A stretch of 64,000 nucleotides of DNA from CAZNPA01 sp964575095 (GTDB lineage Bacteria; Pseudomonadota; Alphaproteobacteria; Rickettsiales; SXRF01). Under the pieces are notes generated by a model, which had not been told where the DNA came from, made no database searches, and saw only the letters and a program-made list of their open reading frames with translations. Positions 26,665 to 33,115 of the stretch are shown piece by piece. Within the stretch, counting starts at the first letter, position 1. Every line of letters starts with the position of its first letter. Made by a program: the position numbers and the translations under genes. Location: NCBI GenBank assembly GCA_964575095.1, contig CAZNPA010000001.1, forward strand, positions 248,001 to 312,000, given 5' to 3'.

Positions 26665-29065
26665 ATTTTTCTTTCTCCAGCTTCATACGTTCTTGAAAAA
26701 TACTCATCCACGCTTCCGGCGCATCGCCGACTTCGCGGCGTATTTCATCCAGTATGCCTACCGTTTCCGCGCGCGCCGACAGCACATGAATCACATCATC
26801 CATGCCCATCAGATCGATTCTGGCCACCACCACGTCCTTGCCCTGCTTGACCAAGAAATACCGGCTGCCGGGATCGGTGGTCTTGAGCAAATTGAATTCG
26901 CGATCGCTAACCATGAACGCTTTTCTGTAAGCGTCCGTGGCTTTTGGATTTGGCAGAAAAATCTGCGTCGCCGTCTGCTGGATCAGCGTTTCCGAGATGG
27001 CGCTGTTGGTGGCATCCTCGACGCTCTGTGTTGCGAACACAACCATGCCGTTCAGTTTACGCAGCGTCTTCAGCCAGTCGCGGATACGGCCACCGAAAAT
27101 TTTGTTGTCGATCAGCGCCCACGCTTCGTCGAGCACGATGATGGTCGGCGTTCCGTCGAGCGACAGCGAGATGCGGTGGAACAGGTAGAGCAGCGTCGGC
27201 TCCAGGCTCACGCGCTCCTTCAGCACTTCACCCATTTCAAAGCCGAAGGAATTGCCAACGCCGAAATCGATCCTATCGGTGTCGTTATCAAAGAGGCCGG
27301 CATACGGACCGTCCGAATGCCACATCTTGAGCCGGCCGGCGATCGTGCCCGGCCCTTCCAGACCAAGGAACGGCGCGATGTTGCGAAGGATGCGGTCTTT
27401 CCTGTCGAGCTTGTAATTGCCGCGCACGGCTTCGTTGATGCGTTCCATATCCTCGGCGGTGAACGGCTCGTCATGCACGGTAACGAGCGAGTGTAGCCAT
27501 TCGGCGAGGAACGTCCGGTTCTCCGGCGTGTCGGGAAGTTGCAGCGGATTGAAATGGCAGCGCTTGCCCGGCTCGATAATGGTGTAATTGCCGCCGATGG
27601 CGCGCACGAAAATCTCGGCGCCGCGATCCTTATCAAAAAAGAACATGCGGCAATTGAATTTCTGCGCCTGCGCGCAAAGGAAATTGAGCAGCACGGTTTT
27701 ACCGGCGCCGGTCGGGCCGATGATGGTGGTGTGGCCAACGTCGCGGTTGTGGAAATTGAAGAAATACGGCGTACCCGACGAGGTATCGAACACCGTCACC
27801 GCATCGCCCCAATGGTTGTTGTTTATTTTTCCGGTAGGATAATTGTGCAGCGACGCGAAGCCGGCCAGATTCATGGTGCTGATGTCAGCTCCACGCGCGA
27901 TGTATTCAAAATTCGCCGGCAGCTGCGCCCAATACGCCGGCTCCATCACGAATTTCTCGCGCACCGGGTTGATGCCGAGATTGACCAGCTCGGCGATGGC
28001 CTGCGACAGCACTTTTTCCAGCTCCGGCAGGCTTTCCTCGAAGCACATCACCGTCATGTGGTGCGGGCCGAAGGCGACGTGGCCGCTCATCGCCATGTCG
28101 AGCGCATCGGAGATTTCGGCGATCTGCGAGATGGCGGCGTCCTCAGCGGCCATCATCCGGCGCTGGCGGATCTGCATGCGACCGATATTGACCGAGCGGT
28201 TGTGGAAGGTGAACGATTGCGCGATGACGAATTCGAACGGCAATTGCAAAAACCCGTCGAGCAATCCGGCCGCCGTCGCCGGTGCGTATTCCTTGATGCT
28301 GATGATGCCGGCGAAACGTTTTTTCGGTGCGCCGGAAACCTCGATGGCGCGGTCGCCGAAATAAAGTCGGTAAATCGGCAGCGCGTGCGCCAGATTGGTG
28401 GCGGTGTAGCGTATCGGCTGCGAGAAGCCGCAATTGACGATCTTGGCCAGAAATTCCAGCGGCTCGGAAAATACGCCCTTCTCGTTTTCGTATGTGCTTA
28501 AGAGGCGCGCGCCGTAATCTTTCAGCGTCGCCACCAACCGGCTGGTGGCTTCCGATAATTCCTTCTGCGTTTCGCGCAGCGCGTCGATGCGCGCCGCCTT
28601 GTTGCTGCTTTCCGTGGCTTTCTTGAGATAATGGTGCACTTTCGCCGCGCCTTTGGTATCGGCCTTGCGCACGACGGTGATGTAAATCTCGTTGACGTAC
28701 GAATCCTTCGACTGGTGCTTCTGACGCCACAATTTATCGACATAGGCGGAAAAGCCGGGAGGCTGCTTGCCGCCGGGATAGGCGCTCTGGCGGCGGCGGA
28801 TGGTGTGGAACCAGACGGCGAACGTGCCGTCGGCCATGGATTTCAGGAGCGAATTGCGCACCATTTTTTTCATATCGACGTCTTCGTCGTCGGCGGTCTC
28901 GAACGAAAATCCGTCGAGCTTTATGACCTGCAGGAATTCTTTTTTCTTGGTGATGATCGTCTCACGGTCCCAGTGATATTCATACGGGATGAACGCCGCC
29001 TCCGACACTTCCAGACCGGAATAGCTGGCTTTCTGCGCTTTGCGTTTCTGAAGGTTGATTTTCAT
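26627..29065 (-). CDS. virB4: VirB4 ATPase of a type IV secretion system
   Basis: Hexameric ATPase that powers substrate transfer and pilus assembly at the inner-membrane complex. The 812-aa protein has the CagE/TrbE/VirB4 N-terminal domain, Walker A GPTGAGKTVLL at about residues 447-457, Walker B TIIVLDEAWALID near 640-652, and the VFATQSVEDA motif that follows it in VirB4. ATG 29065 (MKINLQKRK) is chosen over 29104 because the longer form runs through a palindrome and is not conserved. virB3-virB4-virB6-virB6-virB6 is the order of the Rickettsiales rvh locus. Confidence 0.95.
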   Translation of the reverse strand: MKINLQKRKAQKASYSGLEVSEAAFIPYEYHWDRETIITKKKEFLQVIKLDGFSFETADDEDVDMKKMVRNSLLKSMADGTFAVWFHTIRRRQSAYPGGKQPPGFSAYVDKLWRQKHQSKDSYVNEIYITVVRKADTKGAAKVHHYLKKATESSNKAARIDALRETQKELSEATSRLVATLKDYGARLLSTYENEKGVFSEPLEFLAKIVNCGFSQPIRYTATNLAHALPIYRLYFGDRAIEVSGAPKKRFAGIISIKEYAPATAAGLLDGFLQLPFEFVIAQSFTFHNRSVNIGRMQIRQRRMMAAEDAAISQIAEISDALDMAMSGHVAFGPHHMTVMCFEESLPELEKVLSQAIAELVNLGINPVREKFVMEPAYWAQLPANFEYIARGADISTMNLAGFASLHNYPTGKINNNHWGDAVTVFDTSSGTPYFFNFHNRDVGHTTIIGPTGAGKTVLLNFLCAQAQKFNCRMFFFDKDRGAEIFVRAIGGNYTIIEPGKRCHFNPLQLPDTPENRTFLAEWLHSLVTVHDEPFTAEDMERINEAVRGNYKLDRKDRILRNIAPFLGLEGPGTIAGRLKMWHSDGPYAGLFDNDTDRIDFGVGNSFGFEMGEVLKERVSLEPTLLYLFHRISLSLDGTPTIIVLDEAWALIDNKIFGGRIRDWLKTLRKLNGMVVFATQSVEDATNSAISETLIQQTATQIFLPNPKATDAYRKAFMVSDREFNLLKTTDPGSRYFLVKQGKDVVVARIDLMGMDDVIHVLSARAETVGILDEIRREVGDAPEAWMSIFQERMKLEKEKFAAKDPKKQFSS

Positions 29066-29071
29066 GCCCAG

Positions 29072-29111
29072 CCCCGCATAAGCCCGCATGCAATGCGGGC
29101 GCATTGCGGGG
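29072..29111. repeat. Palindrome overlapping the virB4 5' region
   Basis: Outer CCCCGCA (29072-29078) / TGCGGGG (29105-29111) and inner GCCCGCAT (29082-29089) / ATGCGGGC (29093-29100) form a nested hairpin ending seven bases upstream of the virB4 ATG. Folded in mRNA it would occupy the ribosome-binding region, so it may lower or regulate virB4 translation; that is inference. Confidence 0.7.
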
Positions 29112-29171
29112 TCCGGTATCTACTGTGCTCTATAAATGCGATCATAATTTTTTCCATTTATATCATGCATG

Positions 29172-29211
29172 ATTGAACCGGGCCCCGCCATTCGGCGGGG
29201 CTTGGTTCAAT
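29172..29211. repeat. Strong hairpin at the virB3-virB4 junction
   Basis: ATTGAACC (29172-29179) pairs with GGTTCAAT (29204-29211), and inside it GCCCCGCC (29182-29189) pairs with GGCGGGGC (29194-29201) around the loop ATTC. The right arm includes the virB3 stop codon. On the transcribed strand no T-run follows, so it is not a classical terminator. It may tune transcript stability between virB3 and virB4. Confidence 0.72.
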
Positions 29212-29509
29212 AAGGATCATACGAATTGGTATAACCATGGAATCCCCGGTTGATGCATTTGTAGCCTTTGTTGATTTTAATCAGGAAAAGCTCGATCGCG
29301 CGCGGCTCCTTAAGGCAGATGAGGTAGCCGATCAAATGCACGGTCGGCGCCACGATCAGCAATATCTTGAAGCTCTGCATGTTGATGAAGCAGATCATAC
29401 TGATGGCGGCGTTGATGACGAAATACATGTAGCTGACGCCCAAAATCATCGTCGGCCGCGTGAGCCCCTGAAACAACGGATCCGACTGCAGCCTTCCCGA
29501 ACCGGCCAT
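29207..29509 (-). CDS. virB3: VirB3 T4SS inner-membrane protein
   Basis: Small membrane protein that partners VirB4. The 100-aa product starts with the family motif DPLFQGLTRPTMILGVSYMYF, followed by two hydrophobic segments (about residues 22-42 and 48-66) and the KEPRAIELFLIK tail typical of VirB3. A near-perfect ribosome-binding site (AAGGAG, five bases before ATG) precedes it. It is the first gene of the T4SS operon, with an extended -10 promoter about 70 bases upstream. Confidence 0.92.
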   Translation of the reverse strand: MAGSGRLQSDPLFQGLTRPTMILGVSYMYFVINAAISMICFINMQSFKILLIVAPTVHLIGYLICLKEPRAIELFLIKINKGYKCINRGFHGYTNSYDPY

Positions 29510-29682
29510 AAAATCTCCTTTAGTAGTATTTACAATAGGTTGCTTAACAAAAGATGAACATTCCCCGATTACCCCAATTATACCAGAGATTTGTTACAGT
29601 TTTGTGGCAGTGAAGAAGATTACAGCCCTTATGAAGGGATAATTTCCATTAGACAAACCCCTTGCCCCGTGATTATCAATTG
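29510..29682. other. Intergenic region upstream of virB3
   Basis: Part of the 449-base non-coding gap between virB3 and dadA. It holds the virB3 ribosome-binding site (29515-29520) and the extended -10 element (29577-29585). I see no ORF, RNA gene or further repeat in it; the rest of the gap (29683-29953) is the inverted-repeat element listed separately. Confidence 0.6.
29577..29585 (-). promoter_or_regulatory. Extended -10 promoter of the virB3 operon
   Basis: Read on the minus strand this is TGGTATAAT, a perfect TATAAT with the TGn extension. The predicted start near 29570 gives a ~60-base leader before virB3. No convincing -35 hexamer lies 17 bases upstream, as is common for extended -10 promoters. 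Confidence 0.62.
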
Positions 29683-29953
29683 AGACACTGTTTACAGATA
29701 TTTTATATGCCTGCGACGGAATGGATTTTGAAAATGGCTAGGAAGAAGGCGAAGAGCGTAGCCGGAACTACGGTTAAGCCTTCTGACAACGCCATTTTCA
29801 AAATCCAACCGTCCCTTCGGGTTGCGTTTTGGCGGGCATCCGCGTCGTTAAGGCACTTGTCCGTAGCACGCACTATGGCCGGCGCGCCTTGCCTAGCGGG
29901 CTGCGCCGCCAAAACAGCAACGCAGTCGTATAAAATATCTGTAAACAGTGTCT
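29683..29953. repeat. 271-bp MITE-like element: 25-bp terminal inverted repeats enclosing two long hairpins
   Basis: The ends 29683-29707 and 29929-29953 are perfect 25-bp inverted repeats (outer AGACACTG/CAGTGTCT), and pairing continues weakly inward (CTGCG). Inside is one hairpin with perfect 16-bp arms (29723-29738 GGATTTTGAAAATGGC; 29791-29806) and an inner AGAAGGC/GCCTTCT stem. A second hairpin has arms GTTGCGTTTTGGCGG near 29821-29835 and its complement near 29907-29922 with one bulged base. No plausible protein is encoded; the ORF covering it is an artefact. It ends five bases before the dadA ATG. It could be a non-autonomous mobile element or a structured leader RNA. No target duplication is apparent. 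Confidence 0.8.
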
Positions 29954-29958
29954 AAGGC

Positions 29959-31209
29959 ATGAAAATTCTTGTCCTCGGCTCCGGCGTGGTAGGTGTAACC
30001 GCCGCGTATGAATTAGGAAAACGTGGCCATCAGGTCACCGTCCTCGACCGCCAGCCGGAAAGCGGCCGCGAGTGCAGTTTTGCCACCGGCGGTCAACTTT
30101 CCTACAACGCCGCCGAACCGTGGGCGACGCACCATGTATTGCCCAAACTCCCCGGATGGCTGCTCGACCCCGAATCGCCGCTGGTGTTCCGGCTGCGCGC
30201 CGACTGGCAGATGCTGCGCTGGGGCGTCAAATTCCTGCTCAACTGCACGCCCGAGCACGCGCGCGCCAACTGCGTCACGCTGCTGCGACTCGGCCTCTAC
30301 AGCCGCCGAAAAATGGACGCGCTGCGTAAAGAAACCGGCATCGCGTTTGATTATAGTACGCACGGCGTGCTGCATATCGCCGGTTCGGAAAAAGATTTCG
30401 ACCACGCCAAGCGCCACAGCGATTTCCAGGCCAAATTCGGCGGCGAACACCGCGTGCTGGGCCGCCAGGAATGCCTGGCGCTGGAACCGGCGCTGGCGCA
30501 TTCTCCCGCTTCCATCGTCGGCGGCATCCACGCCTACCGCGACGAATGCGGCGACACGCACCTTTACAGCACCGCGCTGTCTAAAATCGCCGCCGAACGC
30601 TATGCTGCCAAATTCCATTACGGCCTTTCGGTCGAAGGCTTGCGCACCGAGAACGGCCGCGTCACCGCCGCCGTCACCGACCGTGGCGATTTCGAAGCCG
30701 ACGCCTACGTCATGGCGCTCGGTTCCTACAGCTCGGTTTTCCTGCGCCGCATCGGCATCGACATTCCCGTTTATCCGATGAAAGGCTACAGCATCACCGT
30801 CGCCGCCAACGAATTTTCGCCGCAGGGCAGCATCACCGACGGCAACCGCAAGATCGTCTATACAAGGCTGGGCGACCGCCTGCGCGTGGCCGGCACGGCT
30901 GAACTCGCCGGTTATAACGACGCCCTCAACGAACGCCGCATTGTGCCCATCGTCAAGGCGGCAAAAGCCACCTTTCCCAAAATCGACTGGGATAACGATA
31001 TTCAGAAATGGGCGTGCCTGCGCCCCACCACGCCGGACGGCCCGCCCTTTCTTGGCAAGACGCCGTATAACAATTTGTTCTTGAATACCGGCCATGGTAC
31101 GCTCGGCTGGACGCAGGCGGCGGGATCGGCAGCCGTCGTCGCCGATTGCATCGAGGGCAAGCCACCGGAAATTTTATTACACGGATTGGAATTCTATGGC
31201 AGACGTTGA
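29959..31209 (+). CDS. dadA: D-amino acid dehydrogenase small subunit-like FAD oxidoreductase
   Basis: FAD-dependent enzyme that oxidises D-amino acids to 2-oxo acids and passes electrons to the respiratory chain. The 416-aa protein has the dinucleotide-binding GSGVVG at residues 7-12, the DadA signature ECSFATGGQLSYNAAEPWA, and the C-terminal FAD motif LFLNTGHGTLGWTQAAGSAAVVADCI. Length and motifs match DadA rather than glycine oxidase. No alanine racemase gene is adjacent. The start codon follows five bases after the 271-bp inverted-repeat element, so that element supplies the whole near-upstream region. It overlaps the PAP2 gene by 14 bases. Confidence 0.93.
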   Translation: MKILVLGSGVVGVTAAYELGKRGHQVTVLDRQPESGRECSFATGGQLSYNAAEPWATHHVLPKLPGWLLDPESPLVFRLRADWQMLRWGVKFLLNCTPEHARANCVTLLRLGLYSRRKMDALRKETGIAFDYSTHGVLHIAGSEKDFDHAKRHSDFQAKFGGEHRVLGRQECLALEPALAHSPASIVGGIHAYRDECGDTHLYSTALSKIAAERYAAKFHYGLSVEGLRTENGRVTAAVTDRGDFEADAYVMALGSYSSVFLRRIGIDIPVYPMKGYSITVAANEFSPQGSITDGNRKIVYTRLGDRLRVAGTAELAGYNDALNERRIVPIVKAAKATFPKIDWDNDIQKWACLRPTTPDGPPFLGKTPYNNLFLNTGHGTLGWTQAAGSAAVVADCIEGKPPEILLHGLEFYGRR

Positions 31210-31897
31210 ACCGACACTCGACCAAATACAGGAAGTCTACGGCCAGCTCGCCACGGCCAAGGAATTATTCTACGATTGGAAAGGCCTCAATCTCTGGTTA
31301 TTCAAAGCCATCAATAGTTTCCACACCGCCGCCTACGACGCGTTCATGCTCTTCGTCACCCAGATCGGCAACCATAGATTTTTCTTCCCCTATCTCGGCG
31401 TCTTGTTCGCCTACGTACTGCTGAACGGCATCTGGCGAAAGCTGGACAAAAAGGGCGGCACTAAACAGCATTTCATCATGTGGTTCGGCGTGTTTCTGGT
31501 GCTCGGCATCGGGTTTGCCGTCAACGGGCTCATCATCAACGGCCTCAAGGATTATTTCGAATACCCGCGTCCCTATGCCGCGTTGTCATCCGATGACGTC
31601 ACCCTCGTCGAAGAAATAAAATCCGGCAATGAGCACCGCTCCTTCCCCAGCGGCCACGTCGCGTTCGTGACGCTGATGATCCTCGGCATGTGGCCGGTGC
31701 TTTCGTCGCAATTGCGCGCGCTGGGATTATTCATGATCCTGCTGGTCGCCTGGTCGCGCGTGGCGGTGGGCGTGCATTTTCCGGCCGATACGTTGGGCGC
31801 GTTCCTGATTACGTCCGGCATCGTCATTGCCGTGCGCATATTGATCTATCAGGCCTTGCGAAAAATGTTCAGATTGAACTGCGGTGGCGGAGACTGA
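31196..31897 (+). CDS. PAP2-family membrane phosphatase
   Basis: Integral membrane phosphatase of the type 2 phosphatidic acid phosphatase superfamily, acting on lipid or polyprenyl phosphates at the membrane surface. The 233-aa protein shows all three signature motifs: KDYFEYPRP (C1) at about residues 118-126, FPSGH (C2) near 149-153 and SRVAVGVHFPAD (C3) near 186-197. Several hydrophobic segments lie around them (FFFPYLGVLFAYVLL, FGVFLVLGIGFAVNGLII). ATG 31196 is preferred to 31094, which lies deep in dadA. It overlaps dadA by 14 bases and the hydrolase by 14. Undecaprenyl-diphosphate is one possible substrate. Confidence 0.9.
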   Translation: MADVEPTLDQIQEVYGQLATAKELFYDWKGLNLWLFKAINSFHTAAYDAFMLFVTQIGNHRFFFPYLGVLFAYVLLNGIWRKLDKKGGTKQHFIMWFGVFLVLGIGFAVNGLIINGLKDYFEYPRPYAALSSDDVTLVEEIKSGNEHRSFPSGHVAFVTLMILGMWPVLSSQLRALGLFMILLVAWSRVAVGVHFPADTLGAFLITSGIVIAVRILIYQALRKMFRLNCGGGD

Positions 31898-32741
31898 ACT
31901 TTTTTTTGTCGATATCCCTCTGGCCGGCGCGCCGCACCGGCTGGCCGGCTATCGTTGGGGCAAAGAGCATTCGGAAATCGTTCTCTGCGTCCACGGCCTA
32001 AGCCGCAACGCGCACGATTTCGATTTTCTCTGCAATGCGCTGCAGGATAAATACCAGCTGCTCTGCCCCGATATGCCCGGCCGCGGCAACAGCGAATGGC
32101 TGAATCCGGCATTTTATAATTACCAGACCTATCTTTTCGACCTGCAATGCCTGCTGCATGCCGAAGGCATCACGCGCGTGCACTGGATTGGCACGTCGAT
32201 GGGCGGCATCCTCGGCATGATGGCGGCGGGCGCAATGCCGGGAATGATTCAGTCGCTGGTGCTAAACGACGTCGGCTGCGTCGTGGCAAAGGAAGGCTTG
32301 CGACGCATCCTTTCTTACGTCGGCACCGACATGCGTTTCAACTCACGCGCCGAAGCCGAGGCGACATTGCGCCGCATCTGCGCCTCGTTCGGCATCCAGG
32401 ACGAAAGCCACTGGCAGCATGTATTTACCCACAGCATCCGCCAGGCATCGGACGGAAAGTTTGAATATACCTACGATCCGAACATCACCGCCGGCCTCGT
32501 CGTCGAAGATATGGTGCAGGACATCAATCTCTGGCCGCTGTGGGAGCCGGTGAAACTTATCCCGACGCTGCTCATCCGCGGCGCCGAGTCCGACATCCTG
32601 ACCAAAGAAACCACTGAAATGATGGTGCTCACCCACCCCGATTTGGTGGTGCACGAAGTCGCGCATACCGGCCACGCGCCGATGCTGATGGCGGCGGAGC
32701 AGATAAATTTGATTCGGGAATGGCTGAAGGAAAAAGGATGA
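31884..32741 (+). CDS. Alpha/beta-fold hydrolase
   Basis: 285-aa hydrolase with the oxyanion region LCVHGLSRNAHDF, the nucleophile elbow GTSMGG (serine at about residue 105), the acid residue in RGAESDIL near 236 and the base histidine in HTGHAPML near 262. The family includes esterases, lactonases and C-C hydrolases, so the substrate is unknown. The start is a GTG at 31884, forced by overlap with the PAP2 gene and the N-terminus MAETELFFVDI. It ends the dadA-PAP2-hydrolase group; a palindromic repeat follows. Confidence 0.87.
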   Translation: MAETELFFVDIPLAGAPHRLAGYRWGKEHSEIVLCVHGLSRNAHDFDFLCNALQDKYQLLCPDMPGRGNSEWLNPAFYNYQTYLFDLQCLLHAEGITRVHWIGTSMGGILGMMAAGAMPGMIQSLVLNDVGCVVAKEGLRRILSYVGTDMRFNSRAEAEATLRRICASFGIQDESHWQHVFTHSIRQASDGKFEYTYDPNITAGLVVEDMVQDINLWPLWEPVKLIPTLLIRGAESDILTKETTEMMVLTHPDLVVHEVAHTGHAPMLMAAEQINLIREWLKEKG

Positions 32742-32812
32742 GGGATGATAAGATAACAGGATGATTAAAAATTACTTAGTCATCCTATGATCTCATCATC
32801 CAATTATCTTAT
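32735..32812. repeat. Inverted repeat between convergent hydrolase and rpsU genes
   Basis: Short units GGATGAT/GATAAGATAA on the left reappear inverted on the right (ATCATCC, TTATCTTAT), with GGATGATTAA (32759-32768) matching inverted TTAGTCATCC (32776-32785) at nine of ten positions. The element fills the gap between two converging stop codons and may act as a bidirectional terminator. The tandem-unit arms follow the style of the repeats at 5202, 7831 and 44085. Confidence 0.65.
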
Positions 32813-33015
32813 TAATCGTTGCGATCGGCGCTTTTGCGCGCAAGCTTGCGCACGCGGCGTTTCGCTTCGGCTTTTTCGCGCACGCGCACTTCGGACGGTT
32901 TTTCGTAGTGACGGCGCATCTTCATTTCGCGGAAGAGCCCCTCGCGCTGCATTTTTTTCTTAAGCGCACGCAGCGCCTGGTCGACGTTGTTATCGCGGAC
33001 AATAACTTCTACCAA
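32812..33015 (-). CDS. rpsU: 30S ribosomal protein S21
   Basis: 67-aa small-subunit protein. The chain VEVIVRDNNVDQALRALKKK, MQREGLFREMKMRRHYEKPS and the basic C-terminus are diagnostic. The start is most likely TTG at 33015: it gives the conserved N-terminus MVEVIVRDNN and stands ten bases after AAGGGGG. The ATG at 33036 would place the ribosome-binding site inside the gene and add seven unconserved residues. A consensus sigma-70 promoter lies about 50 bases upstream. Confidence 0.96.
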   Translation of the reverse strand: MVEVIVRDNNVDQALRALKKKMQREGLFREMKMRRHYEKPSEVRVREKAEAKRRVRKLARKSADRND

Positions 33016-33065
33016 GAGGAAAGTACCCCCTTCCAAGGATTTCCAAACATTAAAGTTGAACGCCG

Positions 33066-33094
33066 ATTATACCGCCCCGCGCCGTGGCTGTCAA
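33066..33094 (-). promoter_or_regulatory. Consensus sigma-70 promoter of rpsU
   Basis: On the minus strand: TTGACA (33094-33089), a 17-base spacer, TATAAT (33071-33066). Both hexamers and the spacing are exact consensus. The predicted start near 33059 leaves a leader of about 44 bases that includes the AAGGGGG ribosome-binding site. Confidence 0.88.
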
Positions 33095-33115
33095 AGCCAA
33101 TAGCGCCCATATTCC

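Noticed and set aside
27539..28501. A 320-codon plus-strand frame inside virB4
   Set aside because: Antisense shadow of a well-supported VirB4 gene, with no ribosome-binding site or recognisable domain.
29662..29955. A 97-codon ORF over the 271-bp inverted-repeat element
   Set aside because: Its sequence is fixed by hairpin arms read in both directions and has no protein-like features; the segment is better explained as a structured repeat.
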